Shown: positions 9,676-17,806 of the stretch, one piece after another
Layout of the letters: each line of letters begins with the position of its first letter
How positions within the stretch are numbered: the stretch's first letter is position 1
Assembly (NCBI GenBank): GCA_049975245.1
Contig: JBNGDB010000011.1
Coordinates: 12,020-76,019, forward strand
Length of the DNA: 64,000 bases
Origin: UBA117 sp049975245
Lineage (GTDB): Archaea; Methanobacteriota; Methanobacteria; Methanobacteriales; Methanobacteriaceae
Reading direction: 5' to 3'
Translations under genes and position numbers: made by a program
Notes under the pieces: generated by a model
What the model saw: only the letters and a program-made list of their open reading frames with translations
What the model was told of the DNA's origin: nothing
Database searches by the model: none

Positions 9676-10401
9676 ATGGGAAAACGATTAAAAACGCAGA
9701 GGAGAGGAAGGGGAACTCCTACTTATAAAAGTGCGTCTCACCGTTTCAAGGGAAAAATTGAGTACAGATCATATGATAACTTGGAAAAAGAGGGCATTTT
9801 AAAAGGTAGAATAGTGGATATTATGCACGATCCTGGAAGGACGGCCCCTGTTGCTCTCGTTAAATTTGAAAATGGTGAAAAGAGACTAATTTTAGCACCA
9901 GAAAGTATAAAAATTAATGATGATATAGCTTGTGGAATTTCAGCACCAATTAAACCAGGTAATTCATTACCTCTTGCTGAAATCCCAGAAGGTACACCAG
10001 TTTATAATCTTGAAAAAAATCCGGGAGATGGCGGAAAATTTGTCCGTTCTTCTGGAACTTACGCTTCTTTGATCACTCATGATATGGATAAAGCAGTAGT
10101 TGAACTGCCATCCGGCGAATTGAAAGCATTTAATCCTCGTTGCAGAGCAACCATAGGTGTAGTGGCAGGTGGAGGTAGAAAAGAAAAACCATTCCTCAAA
10201 GCAGGTAACAGATATTATGCTATGAAAGCTAAGGGTAAAAAGAATGTTACTGTTAGGGGAGTTGCTATGAATGCTGTAGACCACCCACACGGTGGAGGAA
10301 ACAGACAGCACCCAGGAAGGCCAACCACTATATCAAGACACGCACCACCAGGAAGAAAAGTCGGTTCAATAGCTGCTAAAAGAACAGGGAAGAGAAGATA
10401 G
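9676..10401 (+). CDS. rpl2: Ribosomal protein uL2
   Basis: 241 residues. The RNA-binding core ends in the signature GVAMNAVDHPHGGGNRQHPG; the histidine in HPHGGG lies close to the peptidyl-transferase centre. The tail GRKVGSIAAKRTGKRR is basic. A GGAGG ribosome binding site lies at 9663-9667. The preceding gap of 53 bases contains a small duplication (AATTTAAATATAATAATTTAAAT). Confidence 0.96.
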   Translation: MGKRLKTQRRGRGTPTYKSASHRFKGKIEYRSYDNLEKEGILKGRIVDIMHDPGRTAPVALVKFENGEKRLILAPESIKINDDIACGISAPIKPGNSLPLAEIPEGTPVYNLEKNPGDGGKFVRSSGTYASLITHDMDKAVVELPSGELKAFNPRCRATIGVVAGGGRKEKPFLKAGNRYYAMKAKGKKNVTVRGVAMNAVDHPHGGGNRQHPGRPTTISRHAPPGRKVGSIAAKRTGKRR

Positions 10402-10412
10402 GAGGTGAATTA

Positions 10413-10823
10413 TTGGCTAGAAAAGAATTTATGTATCGCGGTTATACATTAAAAGAATTACAACAAATGCCTTTGGACAATGTAATCCAATTGTTCCCTG
10501 CAAGGCAGAGAAGATCCCTAAAAAAGGGATTCTTACCTAGACAAAAAAAGATACTGGAAAAAATACGAAAGTTGAAAAAACAAGAAAACAAAGGTGGAAG
10601 ACCTCAAATTATTAAGACTCATTGTAGAGATATGATAGTACTTCCAGAAATGGTTGGACTAACCTTTGGGATTTATAATGGTAAAGAATTCGTTCAAGTG
10701 GAGATACAACCTGAAATGATAGGATGTTACTTTGGGGAATTTGCACTCACCAGAAGAAGGGTGGAACACGGAGATCCCGGAATGGGAGCTACCAGATCAT
10801 CAATGTTCGTGCCGCTTAAATAA
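10413..10823 (+). CDS. rps19: Ribosomal protein uS19
   Basis: 136 residues, archaeal type with an N-terminal extension. The conserved stretch PEMIGCYFGEFALTRRRVEHG contacts the 30S head and the A-site finger region. The start is a TTG at 10413, chosen because a full GGAGGTGA (10401-10408) lies five bases before it and because MARKEFMYRGYTLKEL is the family start. The binding site begins on the base after the uL2 stop codon. Confidence 0.95.
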   Translation: MARKEFMYRGYTLKELQQMPLDNVIQLFPARQRRSLKKGFLPRQKKILEKIRKLKKQENKGGRPQIIKTHCRDMIVLPEMVGLTFGIYNGKEFVQVEIQPEMIGCYFGEFALTRRRVEHGDPGMGATRSSMFVPLK

Positions 10824-10835
10824 GGAGAATATACA

Positions 10836-11294
10836 ATGGCAAAGATTAAATACGCTTATACAGGTGACGAAGAAAAAACAGCAAAAGCTGTTGGAAGATC
10901 TCTTAAGATCTCTCCAAAACATGCTGTTGAGATATGTAAACAGATTAAGGGCATGAAAATAGAAAACGCCAAAGATTATCTGGAAGAAGTAATTCAAATG
11001 AAGAAACCAGTCCCATTCAAAAGACATAATAAAAAGGTTGGTCACAGGAGAGGTATGCAGGGATGGCCTAGCGGTCGATACCCAGTTAAAGCTGCAAAAC
11101 AGATTTTAAACGTTCTAGTTAATGCAGAAGCCAATGCAGAATACAAAGGTCTGGATACTGAAATTCTTAAAATAAAACATATATCCAGTCACAGAGGTTT
11201 TGTTATAAGAGGATGGACACCCCGAGCATTTGGGCGTGCAAGTCCATTTAACACACCCACCACCCACATTCAAATAGTTCTAGGGGAGGCATAG
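10836..11294 (+). CDS. rpl22: Ribosomal protein uL22
   Basis: 152 residues. It carries the archaeal motifs KISPKHAVEICKQIKGMKIE and a beta-hairpin region (HKIS/ISSHRGFVIRGWTPRAFGRA) that lines the exit tunnel near uL4. It is preceded by AAGGAGAA 12 bases after uS19 and followed within five bases by uS3, the usual S19-L22-S3 order. Confidence 0.95.
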   Translation: MAKIKYAYTGDEEKTAKAVGRSLKISPKHAVEICKQIKGMKIENAKDYLEEVIQMKKPVPFKRHNKKVGHRRGMQGWPSGRYPVKAAKQILNVLVNAEANAEYKGLDTEILKIKHISSHRGFVIRGWTPRAFGRASPFNTPTTHIQIVLGEA

Positions 11295-11299
11295 ATTAA

Positions 11300-12355
11300 A
11301 TGATAGAAAAAGATTTTGTCACAGAAGGTCTTAGAAGAACCACCATTGACGAATACCTTGAAAACGAGCTCGAAAGAGCTGGATATGGTGGAATGGAAAT
11401 TCAAGTAACTCCCTTAGGTACAATGGTAGTTGTTTATGCGGAACGTCCAGGTATGGTTATAGGACGAGGCGGAAAAACTGTTCGTAACATAACCCAAAAC
11501 CTGAAAAATAACTTCGGAATTGAAAATCCACAAGTGGAAGTTAAAGAGGTTGACGTACCGGAATTAAACCCAAAAATAATGGCATATAAAATTGCTAATA
11601 TGTTACAAAGAGGTATGCACTTTAGGAGAGTTGCATATACAGCCCTTAGAAGAATCATGGGTGCTGGAGCTCAAGGTGTAGAAGTTACCATTTCTGGTAA
11701 AATAAGAGGAGCAAGATCTGCTTGCGCCAAATTCACTGACGGTTACATAAAAAGATGTGGAGAACCATCCACCCGATTTGTAAGAGAAGGATTTGCAACA
11801 GTCCAACTTAAACCCGGTGTATTAGGTATATACGTTAGAATTATGCCTCCGGATGTTGTTTTACCTGATAAAGTTGACATATTAAAACCTGAAATTGAGG
11901 AAGAATCTGTTGATCAGGTAATGGAAACTTTAGAAACCGAAGAATCTGCTAAAACAGATATTGACGCTGTAGAAGAAACTGTGGAAAAAGTTGTGGAAGA
12001 CGTGGAAAAAGTCGTCGAAAAAGCAGTTGAGACTGCTGAAGATGCCATAGAATCAATTGTTGAAGAAATCACAGAAGAAGCAGAAGAAGCAGAGGAAATA
12101 GTTCAGATTGAAGATACTGAAGAAGCAGAAGAAGCAGAGGAAATAGTTCAGATTGAAGATACTGAAGAAGCAGAAGAAGCAGAGGAAATAGTTCAGATTG
12201 AAGATACTGAGGAAGAAAAAGTAGAAACAAAAGCTAAAGAAGAAAAATCATCTAAAGCCGATGTTAAAGAAGATTCCACTGAAACTGAGCAAACTGAAAC
12301 TGAGCAAGATTCCACTGAAGACACAACGGAAAAAAAATCAGATAAATCTGAATAA
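11300..12355 (+). CDS. rps3: Ribosomal protein uS3 with long acidic repeated tail
   Basis: The first 210 or so residues are normal uS3: a KH type 2 domain with GMVIGRGGKTVRNITQNL and the C-terminal domain with GARSACAKFTDGYIKRCGEP. After about residue 200 comes a tail of roughly 150 residues that is almost entirely Glu, Val, Ala, Asp and Thr. It includes three near-perfect copies of a 15-residue unit (EEAEEAEEIVQIEDT). The 351-residue total is far above the usual 230 or so. The tail stays in frame to a normal stop and precedes uL29 by 38 bases, so it is a real extension. Its role is unknown. Confidence 0.95.
   Translation: MIEKDFVTEGLRRTTIDEYLENELERAGYGGMEIQVTPLGTMVVVYAERPGMVIGRGGKTVRNITQNLKNNFGIENPQVEVKEVDVPELNPKIMAYKIANMLQRGMHFRRVAYTALRRIMGAGAQGVEVTISGKIRGARSACAKFTDGYIKRCGEPSTRFVREGFATVQLKPGVLGIYVRIMPPDVVLPDKVDILKPEIEEESVDQVMETLETEESAKTDIDAVEETVEKVVEDVEKVVEKAVETAEDAIESIVEEITEEAEEAEEIVQIEDTEEAEEAEEIVQIEDTEEAEEAEEIVQIEDTEEEKVETKAKEEKSSKADVKEDSTETEQTETEQDSTEDTTEKKSDKSE
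12074..12210 (+). repeat. 45-bp in-frame tandem repeat in uS3 tail, three copies
   Basis: AGAGGAAATAGTTCAGATTG recurs at 12091, 12136 and 12181, a 45-base period that preserves the frame. The copies are almost identical at DNA level, so the expansion is recent or is being homogenised. Confidence 0.92.
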
Positions 12356-12393
12356 ATATAACTAAAATAAATATACTTAAGAAGGGATAATAA

Positions 12394-12603
12394 ATGGTTA
12401 TATTAAGGAGCAAAGAAATAAGAGAGATGGAAATGGAAGAAATCCAGAAGAAACTGGATGAACTTAAGGCAGAATATGCAAAAAACGTCTCTAAAAGTTC
12501 TGCAGCCGGGGTTTATGAAGATCCAGGAAAAATCAAGGAGCTCAAGAGAACGATTGCTCGTGTTCTTACTATCATTAATGAAAAAAAGGGAGAAATAAAC
12601 TAG
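12394..12603 (+). CDS. rpl29: Ribosomal protein uL29
   Basis: 69 residues forming two helices typical of uL29, with the start region SKEIREMEMEEIQKKLDELK and the second helix ELKRTIARVLTIINEKK. It sits near the tunnel exit in ribosomes. An AAGGGATAA lies before the ATG, and the stop codon directly abuts the start of the aIF1 gene. Confidence 0.93.
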   Translation: MVILRSKEIREMEMEEIQKKLDELKAEYAKNVSKSSAAGVYEDPGKIKELKRTIARVLTIINEKKGEIN

Positions 12604-12924
12604 ATGAAAATCTGTGATGTGTGCGGTCTTCCAGAGGAACTATGCGTCTGTGAAGAAATTGCCAGAGAAGTTCAAACAGTTAAAGTCTATACCGTAAGAA
12701 GACGATTCGGAAAATTAATGACTATCGTTGAGGGAATAGATGAACACGACATTGATGTGAAGGAACTAACAAAAGAGCTTAAAGCAAAATGTGCTTGTGG
12801 AGGAACAGCCAAGAAAGGCCAGATAGAACTTCAAGGGGATCAAAAACGAAAAGTTAAAGAAGTTCTTGCTAATATGGGCTTTTCTTCAGATACAATAGAA
12901 ATAAGAGATAGAATTCAGAGATAA
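12604..12924 (+). CDS. Translation initiation factor aIF1 (SUI1 family)
   Basis: 106 residues. Homologue of eIF1, which promotes start-codon scanning fidelity on the 30S subunit. The N-terminus has a small four-cysteine, probably zinc-binding, module (CDVCGLPEELCVCEE). The SUI1 domain follows, with the core ELKAKCACGGTAKKGQIELQ and the end VLANMGFSSDTIEI. The ATG directly follows the uL29 stop (TAGATG), implying coupled translation. Confidence 0.92.
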   Translation: MKICDVCGLPEELCVCEEIAREVQTVKVYTVRRRFGKLMTIVEGIDEHDIDVKELTKELKAKCACGGTAKKGQIELQGDQKRKVKEVLANMGFSSDTIEIRDRIQR

Positions 12925-12997
12925 CCATTATTAAATGTATTTATTCTGTTTAAATTCTCTTAATTTATTTTATCTAATAACTGGCGAATCATGAATT

Positions 12998-13282
12998 ATG
13001 ATAAATCCACAAAACATCTTTCGGCACGAACTAATTGGACTTTCAGTTAAGATTATTGAAAGTTCAAATTCGGATTTAATCGGAATAAAAGGAAAAGTTG
13101 TTGACGAGACCAAATATACACTTAAGATTGAAAAAGAAGATGGAAAGGAAGTTTTAATCCCTAAAAATGTTGCAACTTTTCATTTCATATTAAATGATGG
13201 AAAGATAGTTGAAATAGAAGGTAAAATCCTTATGGCTCGTCCTGAAGATAGAATTAAAAAAAAATTCAGAAAATATTGGTGA
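12998..13282 (+). CDS. rnp1: RNase P protein component 1 (Pop4/Rpp29)
   Basis: 94 residues with the Sm-like barrel of Rpp29 (ELIGLSVKIIESSNSDLIGI, then GKVVDETKYTLKIE). The protein helps RNase P RNA remove tRNA 5' leaders. Position between uL29/aIF1 and uS17 is standard in archaea. The ATG at 12998 is used; an out-of-frame ATG lies at 12991. No strong ribosome binding site is visible. Confidence 0.9.
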   Translation: MINPQNIFRHELIGLSVKIIESSNSDLIGIKGKVVDETKYTLKIEKEDGKEVLIPKNVATFHFILNDGKIVEIEGKILMARPEDRIKKKFRKYW

Positions 13283-13286
13283 TAAT

Positions 13287-13607
13287 ATGGTTGGCATTGA
13301 CGTACCAGAACCTAAATCAAAATGTAATGATCCTAACTGCCCCTTCCACGGCACTCTTCCAGTGAGAGGTCAAATATTGGAAGGTACAGTGGTAAGCAAC
13401 AAAGCAGAAAGGACAATTACAGTAGAGAGAAGTTTTTATAAATTTATTAGAAAATACGAAAGATATGAAAAAAGAAAATCAAAAATTAATGCACACAAAC
13501 CCGACTGTATAGAAGTGAATATTGGTGACACAGTGAAGATAGCCGAGTGCAGGCCACTTAGTAAAACCAAAAATTTCGTTATAGTTGAGGTTAAAGGAGA
13601 GAAATAA
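13287..13607 (+). CDS. rps17: Ribosomal protein uS17
   Basis: 106 residues. OB-fold protein of the 30S body, with archaeal features ERTITVERSFYKFIRKYERY and NIGDTVKIAECRPLSKTKNF. The N-terminal CNDPNCPFHG holds two cysteines and a histidine, possibly a metal site common in archaeal S17. It follows rnp1 by four bases and ends one base before uL14. Confidence 0.95.
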   Translation: MVGIDVPEPKSKCNDPNCPFHGTLPVRGQILEGTVVSNKAERTITVERSFYKFIRKYERYEKRKSKINAHKPDCIEVNIGDTVKIAECRPLSKTKNFVIVEVKGEK

Positions 13608-13608
13608 A

Positions 13609-14007
13609 ATGAAGGCTATTACATCTAAAGTTACAAAGGCCCTGCCTATAGGTGCACGACTCCAGTGTGTAGATAACACCGGTGCCAGAGAGCTTGAAAT
13701 AGTCTCTGTAAAAGGATATAAAGGTGTTAGAAGAAGATTGGCTCCTGCGGGTGTTGGTGACATGGTGATAGTCTCTGTTAAAAAAGGGACCGCGGACATG
13801 AGAAAAGAAATACTTACCGCCATAGTTGTAAGACAAAAAAAGGAATACCGCAGAGCAGACGGTTTAAGGGTTAAATTTGAAGATAATGCTGCAGTAATTA
13901 TAAATCCTGAAGGAACTATTAAAGGTTCCGAGATCAGAGGTCCGGTTGCAAAAGAAGCAGCAGATAGATGGCCCACTGTTGGAAGTGCAGCGAGCATAAT
14001 TGTTTAA
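13609..14007 (+). CDS. rpl14: Ribosomal protein uL14
   Basis: 132 residues from the ATG at 13609. This start follows the uS17 stop by one base, is preceded by AAAGGAGAG, and gives the normal N-terminus MKAITSKVTKALPIGARLQC. An in-frame TTG-type start at 13585 inside uS17 is rejected. The core CVDNTGARELEIVSVKGYKG is conserved. uL14 forms an inter-subunit bridge and binds aIF6. Confidence 0.95.
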   Translation: MKAITSKVTKALPIGARLQCVDNTGARELEIVSVKGYKGVRRRLAPAGVGDMVIVSVKKGTADMRKEILTAIVVRQKKEYRRADGLRVKFEDNAAVIINPEGTIKGSEIRGPVAKEAADRWPTVGSAASIIV

Positions 14008-14026
14008 ATTATCAAGGTGATTAATA

Positions 14027-14380
14027 ATGTCAAAACAACCTAGAAAACAGAGAAAATTCATCCATAACGCACCTTTACATAAGCGTAATAAAATGATGGG
14101 TGTAACTCTGAGTGATGAGCTTAAAAGTAAATATGAGATAAGATCTCTACCAGTTAGGTCTGGTGACACAGTAAGGGTCATGCGTGGAAACTTTAAGGAT
14201 CACGAGGGAAAAGTGGAAAAAATTGATCTTAAACATTATAAAGTAATGGTTGAAGGAGTAATAATAAAAAAACCTGATGGAAATCAAGTTTACTCTACAA
14301 TTCACCCCTCAAACTTAATGATTGTCGAATTAAATCTAGATGACGATGAAAGAAATCAAATATTAGAGAGGAAGGGATAA
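14027..14380 (+). CDS. rpl24: Ribosomal protein uL24
   Basis: 117 residues with a KOW motif (GDTVRVMRGNFKDHEGKVEK) after a basic N-terminal extension (SKQPRKQRKFIHNAPLHKR). It binds near the 5' end of 23S rRNA and starts assembly. AAGGTGAT lies at 14014-14021. The stop is one base before the eS4 start. Confidence 0.95.
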   Translation: MSKQPRKQRKFIHNAPLHKRNKMMGVTLSDELKSKYEIRSLPVRSGDTVRVMRGNFKDHEGKVEKIDLKHYKVMVEGVIIKKPDGNQVYSTIHPSNLMIVELNLDDDERNQILERKG

Positions 14381-14381
14381 A

Positions 14382-15110
14382 ATGGCAAAGATGGGTTCAA
14401 GAAAACATCTTAAACGTTTTAAATCGCCAAAAACATGGCCTATTGAAACAAAAGTAGATAAATGGACAGTAAAACCTAGTCCAGGTCCTCATTCTATAGA
14501 AAATTCTTTACCTTTATTAATAATAATCCGTGATATTTTAAAACTCGCGGATAACTCAAGAGAAGCTAAAAGAATTATTAACACTGGAAAAATTTTAGTA
14601 GATGGACGGATAAGAAAAGATTACAAGTTTCCAGTAGGATTTATGGATGTTATTGAAATTCCAGATTCTGGAGATATTTTCCGGGTTTTACCAGATGAAA
14701 AAGGTAGATTGGTCCTTCACCCCATACCAACTGAAAATTCAGAATTCAAACTATGTAAAATAGAAGATAAAACCACCATTAAAGGTGGAAAAACTCAATT
14801 AAACCTTCATGACGGCAGAAACTATTTAAGCGAAGATAAATATGCTGTCGGAGATGTTTTAGTATTAAAAGTTCCTGAACAGGAGATTTCAGAATCAATC
14901 AGCTTTGAAAATGGTACCATTGGCCTGGTTACTGGTGGAAAACACATTGGTGAAATTGGAAGGATTAAAGAAATTAATATTACCAAATCATCCATGCCTA
15001 ACACTGTTGTTATTGAAACTGAAGACAAAAAATCATTCTTAACCTTAAAAGATTACGTGTTTGTAATTGGTAAAGAAGAACCTTCAATTTCACTCCCAGG
15101 AGGTAAATAG
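14382..15110 (+). CDS. rps4e: Ribosomal protein eS4
   Basis: 242 residues, present only in archaea and eukaryotes. In order: the N-terminal MGSRKHLKRFKSPKTWPI, an S4 RNA-binding domain (EAKRIINTGKILVDGRIRKD), a central domain, and a KOW-like C-terminus (GLVTGGKHIGEIGRIKEI). It starts one base after uL24 and abuts uL5 (TAGATG). Confidence 0.95.
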   Translation: MAKMGSRKHLKRFKSPKTWPIETKVDKWTVKPSPGPHSIENSLPLLIIIRDILKLADNSREAKRIINTGKILVDGRIRKDYKFPVGFMDVIEIPDSGDIFRVLPDEKGRLVLHPIPTENSEFKLCKIEDKTTIKGGKTQLNLHDGRNYLSEDKYAVGDVLVLKVPEQEISESISFENGTIGLVTGGKHIGEIGRIKEINITKSSMPNTVVIETEDKKSFLTLKDYVFVIGKEEPSISLPGGK

Positions 15111-15617
15111 ATGAATCCTATGGAGGAAGTAAAGATAGCCAAAGCAACAGTGAACATTGGAGTAGGAGAAGGTGGAGAACCTTTATTAAGAGCTGAAAAA
15201 CTTTTAAATACAATTACCAATCAGAAATCTGTTCGAACCTACTCTAAAGTAACTAATCCAGAATTTGGTATAAGGCGAGGACAACCTATCGCTTGTAAAG
15301 TTACTTTAAGAGGCGATAAGGCTGACAATGTTATCAAGATGGTTTTAGATGGTATTGGGAACAAATTAAAATCTACTCAGTTTGATAATCAAGGAAATGT
15401 TTCTTTCGGTATAGAAGAACATATTGATATTCCGGGAATGAGATATGATCCGGATATTGGTATATTCGGGATGAATGTTTCAATTACTTTTGAAAAACCA
15501 GGTTATAGAATAAAGAAAAGGAAAATTAGAAGAAGTTCATTACCAAAAAAGCATAAAGTAACTCCGGAAGAGACTATTGACTTTATGAAGGAAAATTTTG
15601 GGATTAAGATAAAATAG
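15111..15617 (+). CDS. rpl5: Ribosomal protein uL5
   Basis: 168 residues. It binds 5S rRNA with uL18 in the central protuberance. Motifs are VNIGVGEGGEPLLRAEKLLN, FGIRRGQPIACKVTLRG and GMRYDPDIGIFGMNVSI. Its ATG directly follows the eS4 stop. The predicted start sequence (MNPMEEVKIAK) offers a second ATG three codons later; a GGAGG close by would be inside the gene, so the first ATG is kept. Confidence 0.94.
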   Translation: MNPMEEVKIAKATVNIGVGEGGEPLLRAEKLLNTITNQKSVRTYSKVTNPEFGIRRGQPIACKVTLRGDKADNVIKMVLDGIGNKLKSTQFDNQGNVSFGIEEHIDIPGMRYDPDIGIFGMNVSITFEKPGYRIKKRKIRRSSLPKKHKVTPEETIDFMKENFGIKIK

Positions 15618-15625
15618 GTGATAAA

Positions 15626-15769
15626 GTGCCAAGAAAATACGGAAAGGCATCAAGAAAATGTAGAAGATGCGGGGACCATTCTGCAATGGTCAGAAGATAC
15701 GGTCTAATGTTATGCAGGCAGTGTTTCAGAGAACTCGCACCAAAAATAGGATTTAAAAAATTTAATTAG
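15626..15769 (+). CDS. rps14: Ribosomal protein uS14, zinc-binding form
   Basis: 47 residues, easily missed because of its length. Two CxxC pairs (KCRRCGDH and LCRQCF) form the zinc knuckle of the short archaeal and eukaryotic S14, which contacts 16S rRNA in the 30S head. The start is the GTG at 15626, chosen because AGGTGAT (15616-15622) lies just ahead of it and because PRKYGKASRKCRRCG is the family start. It lies between uL5 and uS8 as in the spc order. Confidence 0.94.
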   Translation: MPRKYGKASRKCRRCGDHSAMVRRYGLMLCRQCFRELAPKIGFKKFN

Positions 15770-15780
15770 AGGTGTTTAAT

Positions 15781-16173
15781 GTGACTCTTATGGATCCTCT
15801 AGCAAATGCTCTAACAAACATGAGAAACAATGAAATGCAGGGTAATAAAAGGTGTACCATATCACCTGCATCCAAGTTAATTGGTCGTGTTTTAAGAACA
15901 ATGCAGAAAGAGGGATATATCGGTGATTTCGAATTTGTAGACGATAATAAAGCAGGGAAATTTATAGTGGAACTGGAAGGAAACATTAACAAATGTGGTG
16001 TAATTAAACCTAGACACGCTGTAAAAAAAGACGAATTCGAAAAATTTGAAAAAAGATACTTACCTGCAAAAAATTTTGGTATAATGATAGTTACAACACC
16101 ACAAGGTATAATAACCCACAAAGAAGCCAAAGATAAAGGTATCGGTGGGAGACTTATTGCATTTATTTACTAA
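15781..16173 (+). CDS. rps8: Ribosomal protein uS8
   Basis: 130 residues. A primary 16S-binding protein; in many organisms it also represses its own operon by binding the message. TLMDPLANALTNMRNNEMQG and the C-terminal TTPQGIITHKEAKDKGIGGR are typical. The start is taken as the GTG at 15781, which has GAGGTG at 15769-15774; an in-frame GTG at 15772 overlaps that binding site and would add three residues. Confidence 0.94.
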   Translation: MTLMDPLANALTNMRNNEMQGNKRCTISPASKLIGRVLRTMQKEGYIGDFEFVDDNKAGKFIVELEGNINKCGVIKPRHAVKKDEFEKFEKRYLPAKNFGIMIVTTPQGIITHKEAKDKGIGGRLIAFIY

Positions 16174-16182
16174 GGTGATATA

Positions 16183-16716
16183 ATGGTTCAAGCAGCAGTT
16201 CTAAGGGAAGAAATACCTGTACCAGAAGACGTGGAAGTAACTATAAATAATGAGGTTCAGGTTAAAGGTCCTAAGGGAGAACTATCCAGAAAATTTACCT
16301 CAAAGAAAGTTACCATAAAACAAGAAGATAGCAAAGTTGTACTGGAAACTCCCTTCCCAAAAAAGAAAGACAAAGCCATGTTAGGAACTACAAAATCTCA
16401 CATAACTAATATGATTCACGGAGTAACCGAAGGTTTTACTTACAAAATGAAAATAGTTTACGCTCATTTTCCTATGACCGTAAAAGCAGCCGGAGATAAA
16501 GTAACCATAGACAACTTCCTTGGTGAAAGATATCCCCGAACCGCTAAAATCGTAGGGAATGCTAAAGTTCAGATAAAGGGCGACGAGGTGTTAGTCACTG
16601 GAATAAATAAGGAAGATGTGGGACAGACCATGGCTAATTTGGAACAAGCTACCAAAATAAAAGGCAGAGATCCAAGGGTTTTCCAGGATGGAATATACCT
16701 TGTAGATCGAGCATAA
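16183..16716 (+). CDS. rpl6: Ribosomal protein uL6
   Basis: 177 residues, two tandem copies of the L6 fold. QVKGPKGELSRKF in the first and AKIVGNAKVQIKGDEVLVTG in the second are recognisable. It lies near the factor-binding site of the 50S. AAGGTGATATAATG precedes the gene and overlaps the end of uS8 closely. Confidence 0.95.
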   Translation: MVQAAVLREEIPVPEDVEVTINNEVQVKGPKGELSRKFTSKKVTIKQEDSKVVLETPFPKKKDKAMLGTTKSHITNMIHGVTEGFTYKMKIVYAHFPMTVKAAGDKVTIDNFLGERYPRTAKIVGNAKVQIKGDEVLVTGINKEDVGQTMANLEQATKIKGRDPRVFQDGIYLVDRA

Positions 16717-16744
16717 TCGGGAATAATGATTTAACGGTGATCCA

Positions 16745-17077
16745 ATGAGAAAGAAATTTAAAAGACAGGAATACGCCAGGTACAAAAAACTTGGCCAGAA
16801 ATGGAGAAAACCTAAGGGCAAAACAAGTAAAATGCGAAGATATGAAAAAGGTAAACCCGCAATGCCCAGTGTAGGTTACGGGTCTCCAAGTGAAACCAGA
16901 GGTCTTCATCCATCTGGATTTGAAGACATACTAGTTTGCAATATCAGGGAACTTGAGGGTTTGAATCCAGACACTCAAGCAGGTAGAATCAGTTCCACTG
17001 TGGGTAATCGTAAAAAGGAAATAATGTTAGAAAAGGCAAAGGAATTAGGAATAAAAATCCTAAATAAAAACCTTTAG
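16745..17077 (+). CDS. rpl32e: Ribosomal protein eL32
   Basis: 110 residues, archaeal and eukaryotic only. RKKFKRQEYARYKKLGQKWR, GKPAMPSVGYGSPSETRGLH and the last part RISSTVGNRKKEIMLEKAKE are conserved. An ACGGTGATCC motif precedes the ATG. It is the last gene before an unusually long gap of 266 bases within the operon. Confidence 0.94.
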   Translation: MRKKFKRQEYARYKKLGQKWRKPKGKTSKMRRYEKGKPAMPSVGYGSPSETRGLHPSGFEDILVCNIRELEGLNPDTQAGRISSTVGNRKKEIMLEKAKELGIKILNKNL

Positions 17078-17313
17078 ACTAAGTGGAATAAAAAAATAAA
17101 AGTTTTAATTTGGTTAATAAATTATTAAATTTATTTAAATATTACAAAACTGAAAATTTTACAATAAAAATACTAATAACAGTTTTAGAACATTATTAGC
17201 CAAGTAACTATTGAATTATTAATAAATGATTTTAATATCATTTAAAATCTTGAAATCAAAATATTGTGGAATTATATTTTAATTTCATATTTTATTTCGG
17301 GTAAAACTTTTAA

Positions 17314-17337
17314 CAACCTTAATGGTTGAACGGAGGT
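17314..17337 (+). promoter_or_regulatory. Hairpin plus Shine-Dalgarno in the eL19 leader
   Basis: CAACC (17314-17318) pairs with GGTTG (17324-17328) around a TTAAT loop. Directly after it comes GGAGGT (17332-17337), six bases before the ATG at 17344. The hairpin sits at the end of the 266-base AT-rich gap after eL32. It may affect translation of eL19 and genes behind it; no binding protein is known. Confidence 0.4.
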
Positions 17338-17343
17338 TTATTA

Positions 17344-17790
17344 ATGAATCTTACTACTCAGAAAAGATTGGCTGCAGATATACTAAAAGTTGGGGTCAAC
17401 AGGGTATGGATAGATCCTGAAAATGTTGAAGAAGTATCAAGAGCTATTACCAGAGAAAGTGTTAAACAGCTTGTAGATAACAAAATTATAAGAGCCAAAC
17501 CCCAGAAAGGAATAAGCAGCTACAGATCAAAGAAAATAGCTCAGCAAAAAAGTAAAGGAAGAAGAAAAGGGCATGGTAGTACTAAAGGTGCCAAGGGAGC
17601 TAGAAATCCTAAGAAAAAGGCATGGATGACTACTATAAGGGCTCTAAGAAAAGATTTAAAAGATATGAGAGATAACCGGGAAATTAACAAGACCACCTAC
17701 CGTAAACTCTACAAAATGGCTAAAGGTGGCGCTTTCAGAAGCAAATCATACATGAAAACCTATGCACACGATCATGGTTTGCTTAGGTAG
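17344..17790 (+). CDS. rpl19e: Ribosomal protein eL19
   Basis: 148 residues. NLTTQKRLAADILKVGVNRV, the basic RRKGHGSTKGAKGARNPKK linker and the C-terminal helix with KGGAFRSKSYMKTY are characteristic. The ATG at 17344 is set by GGAGGT at 17332; an in-frame TTG at 17326 overlaps that site and is rejected. The gap upstream suggests a promoter internal to the ribosomal gene run. Confidence 0.94.
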   Translation: MNLTTQKRLAADILKVGVNRVWIDPENVEEVSRAITRESVKQLVDNKIIRAKPQKGISSYRSKKIAQQKSKGRRKGHGSTKGAKGARNPKKKAWMTTIRALRKDLKDMRDNREINKTTYRKLYKMAKGGAFRSKSYMKTYAHDHGLLR

Positions 17791-17806
17791 GTATGGAGGG
17801 ATATAA

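Noticed and set aside
13479..13997. 172-codon minus-strand ORF over uS17 and uL14
   Set aside because: It is an antisense shadow of two unmistakable ribosomal genes.
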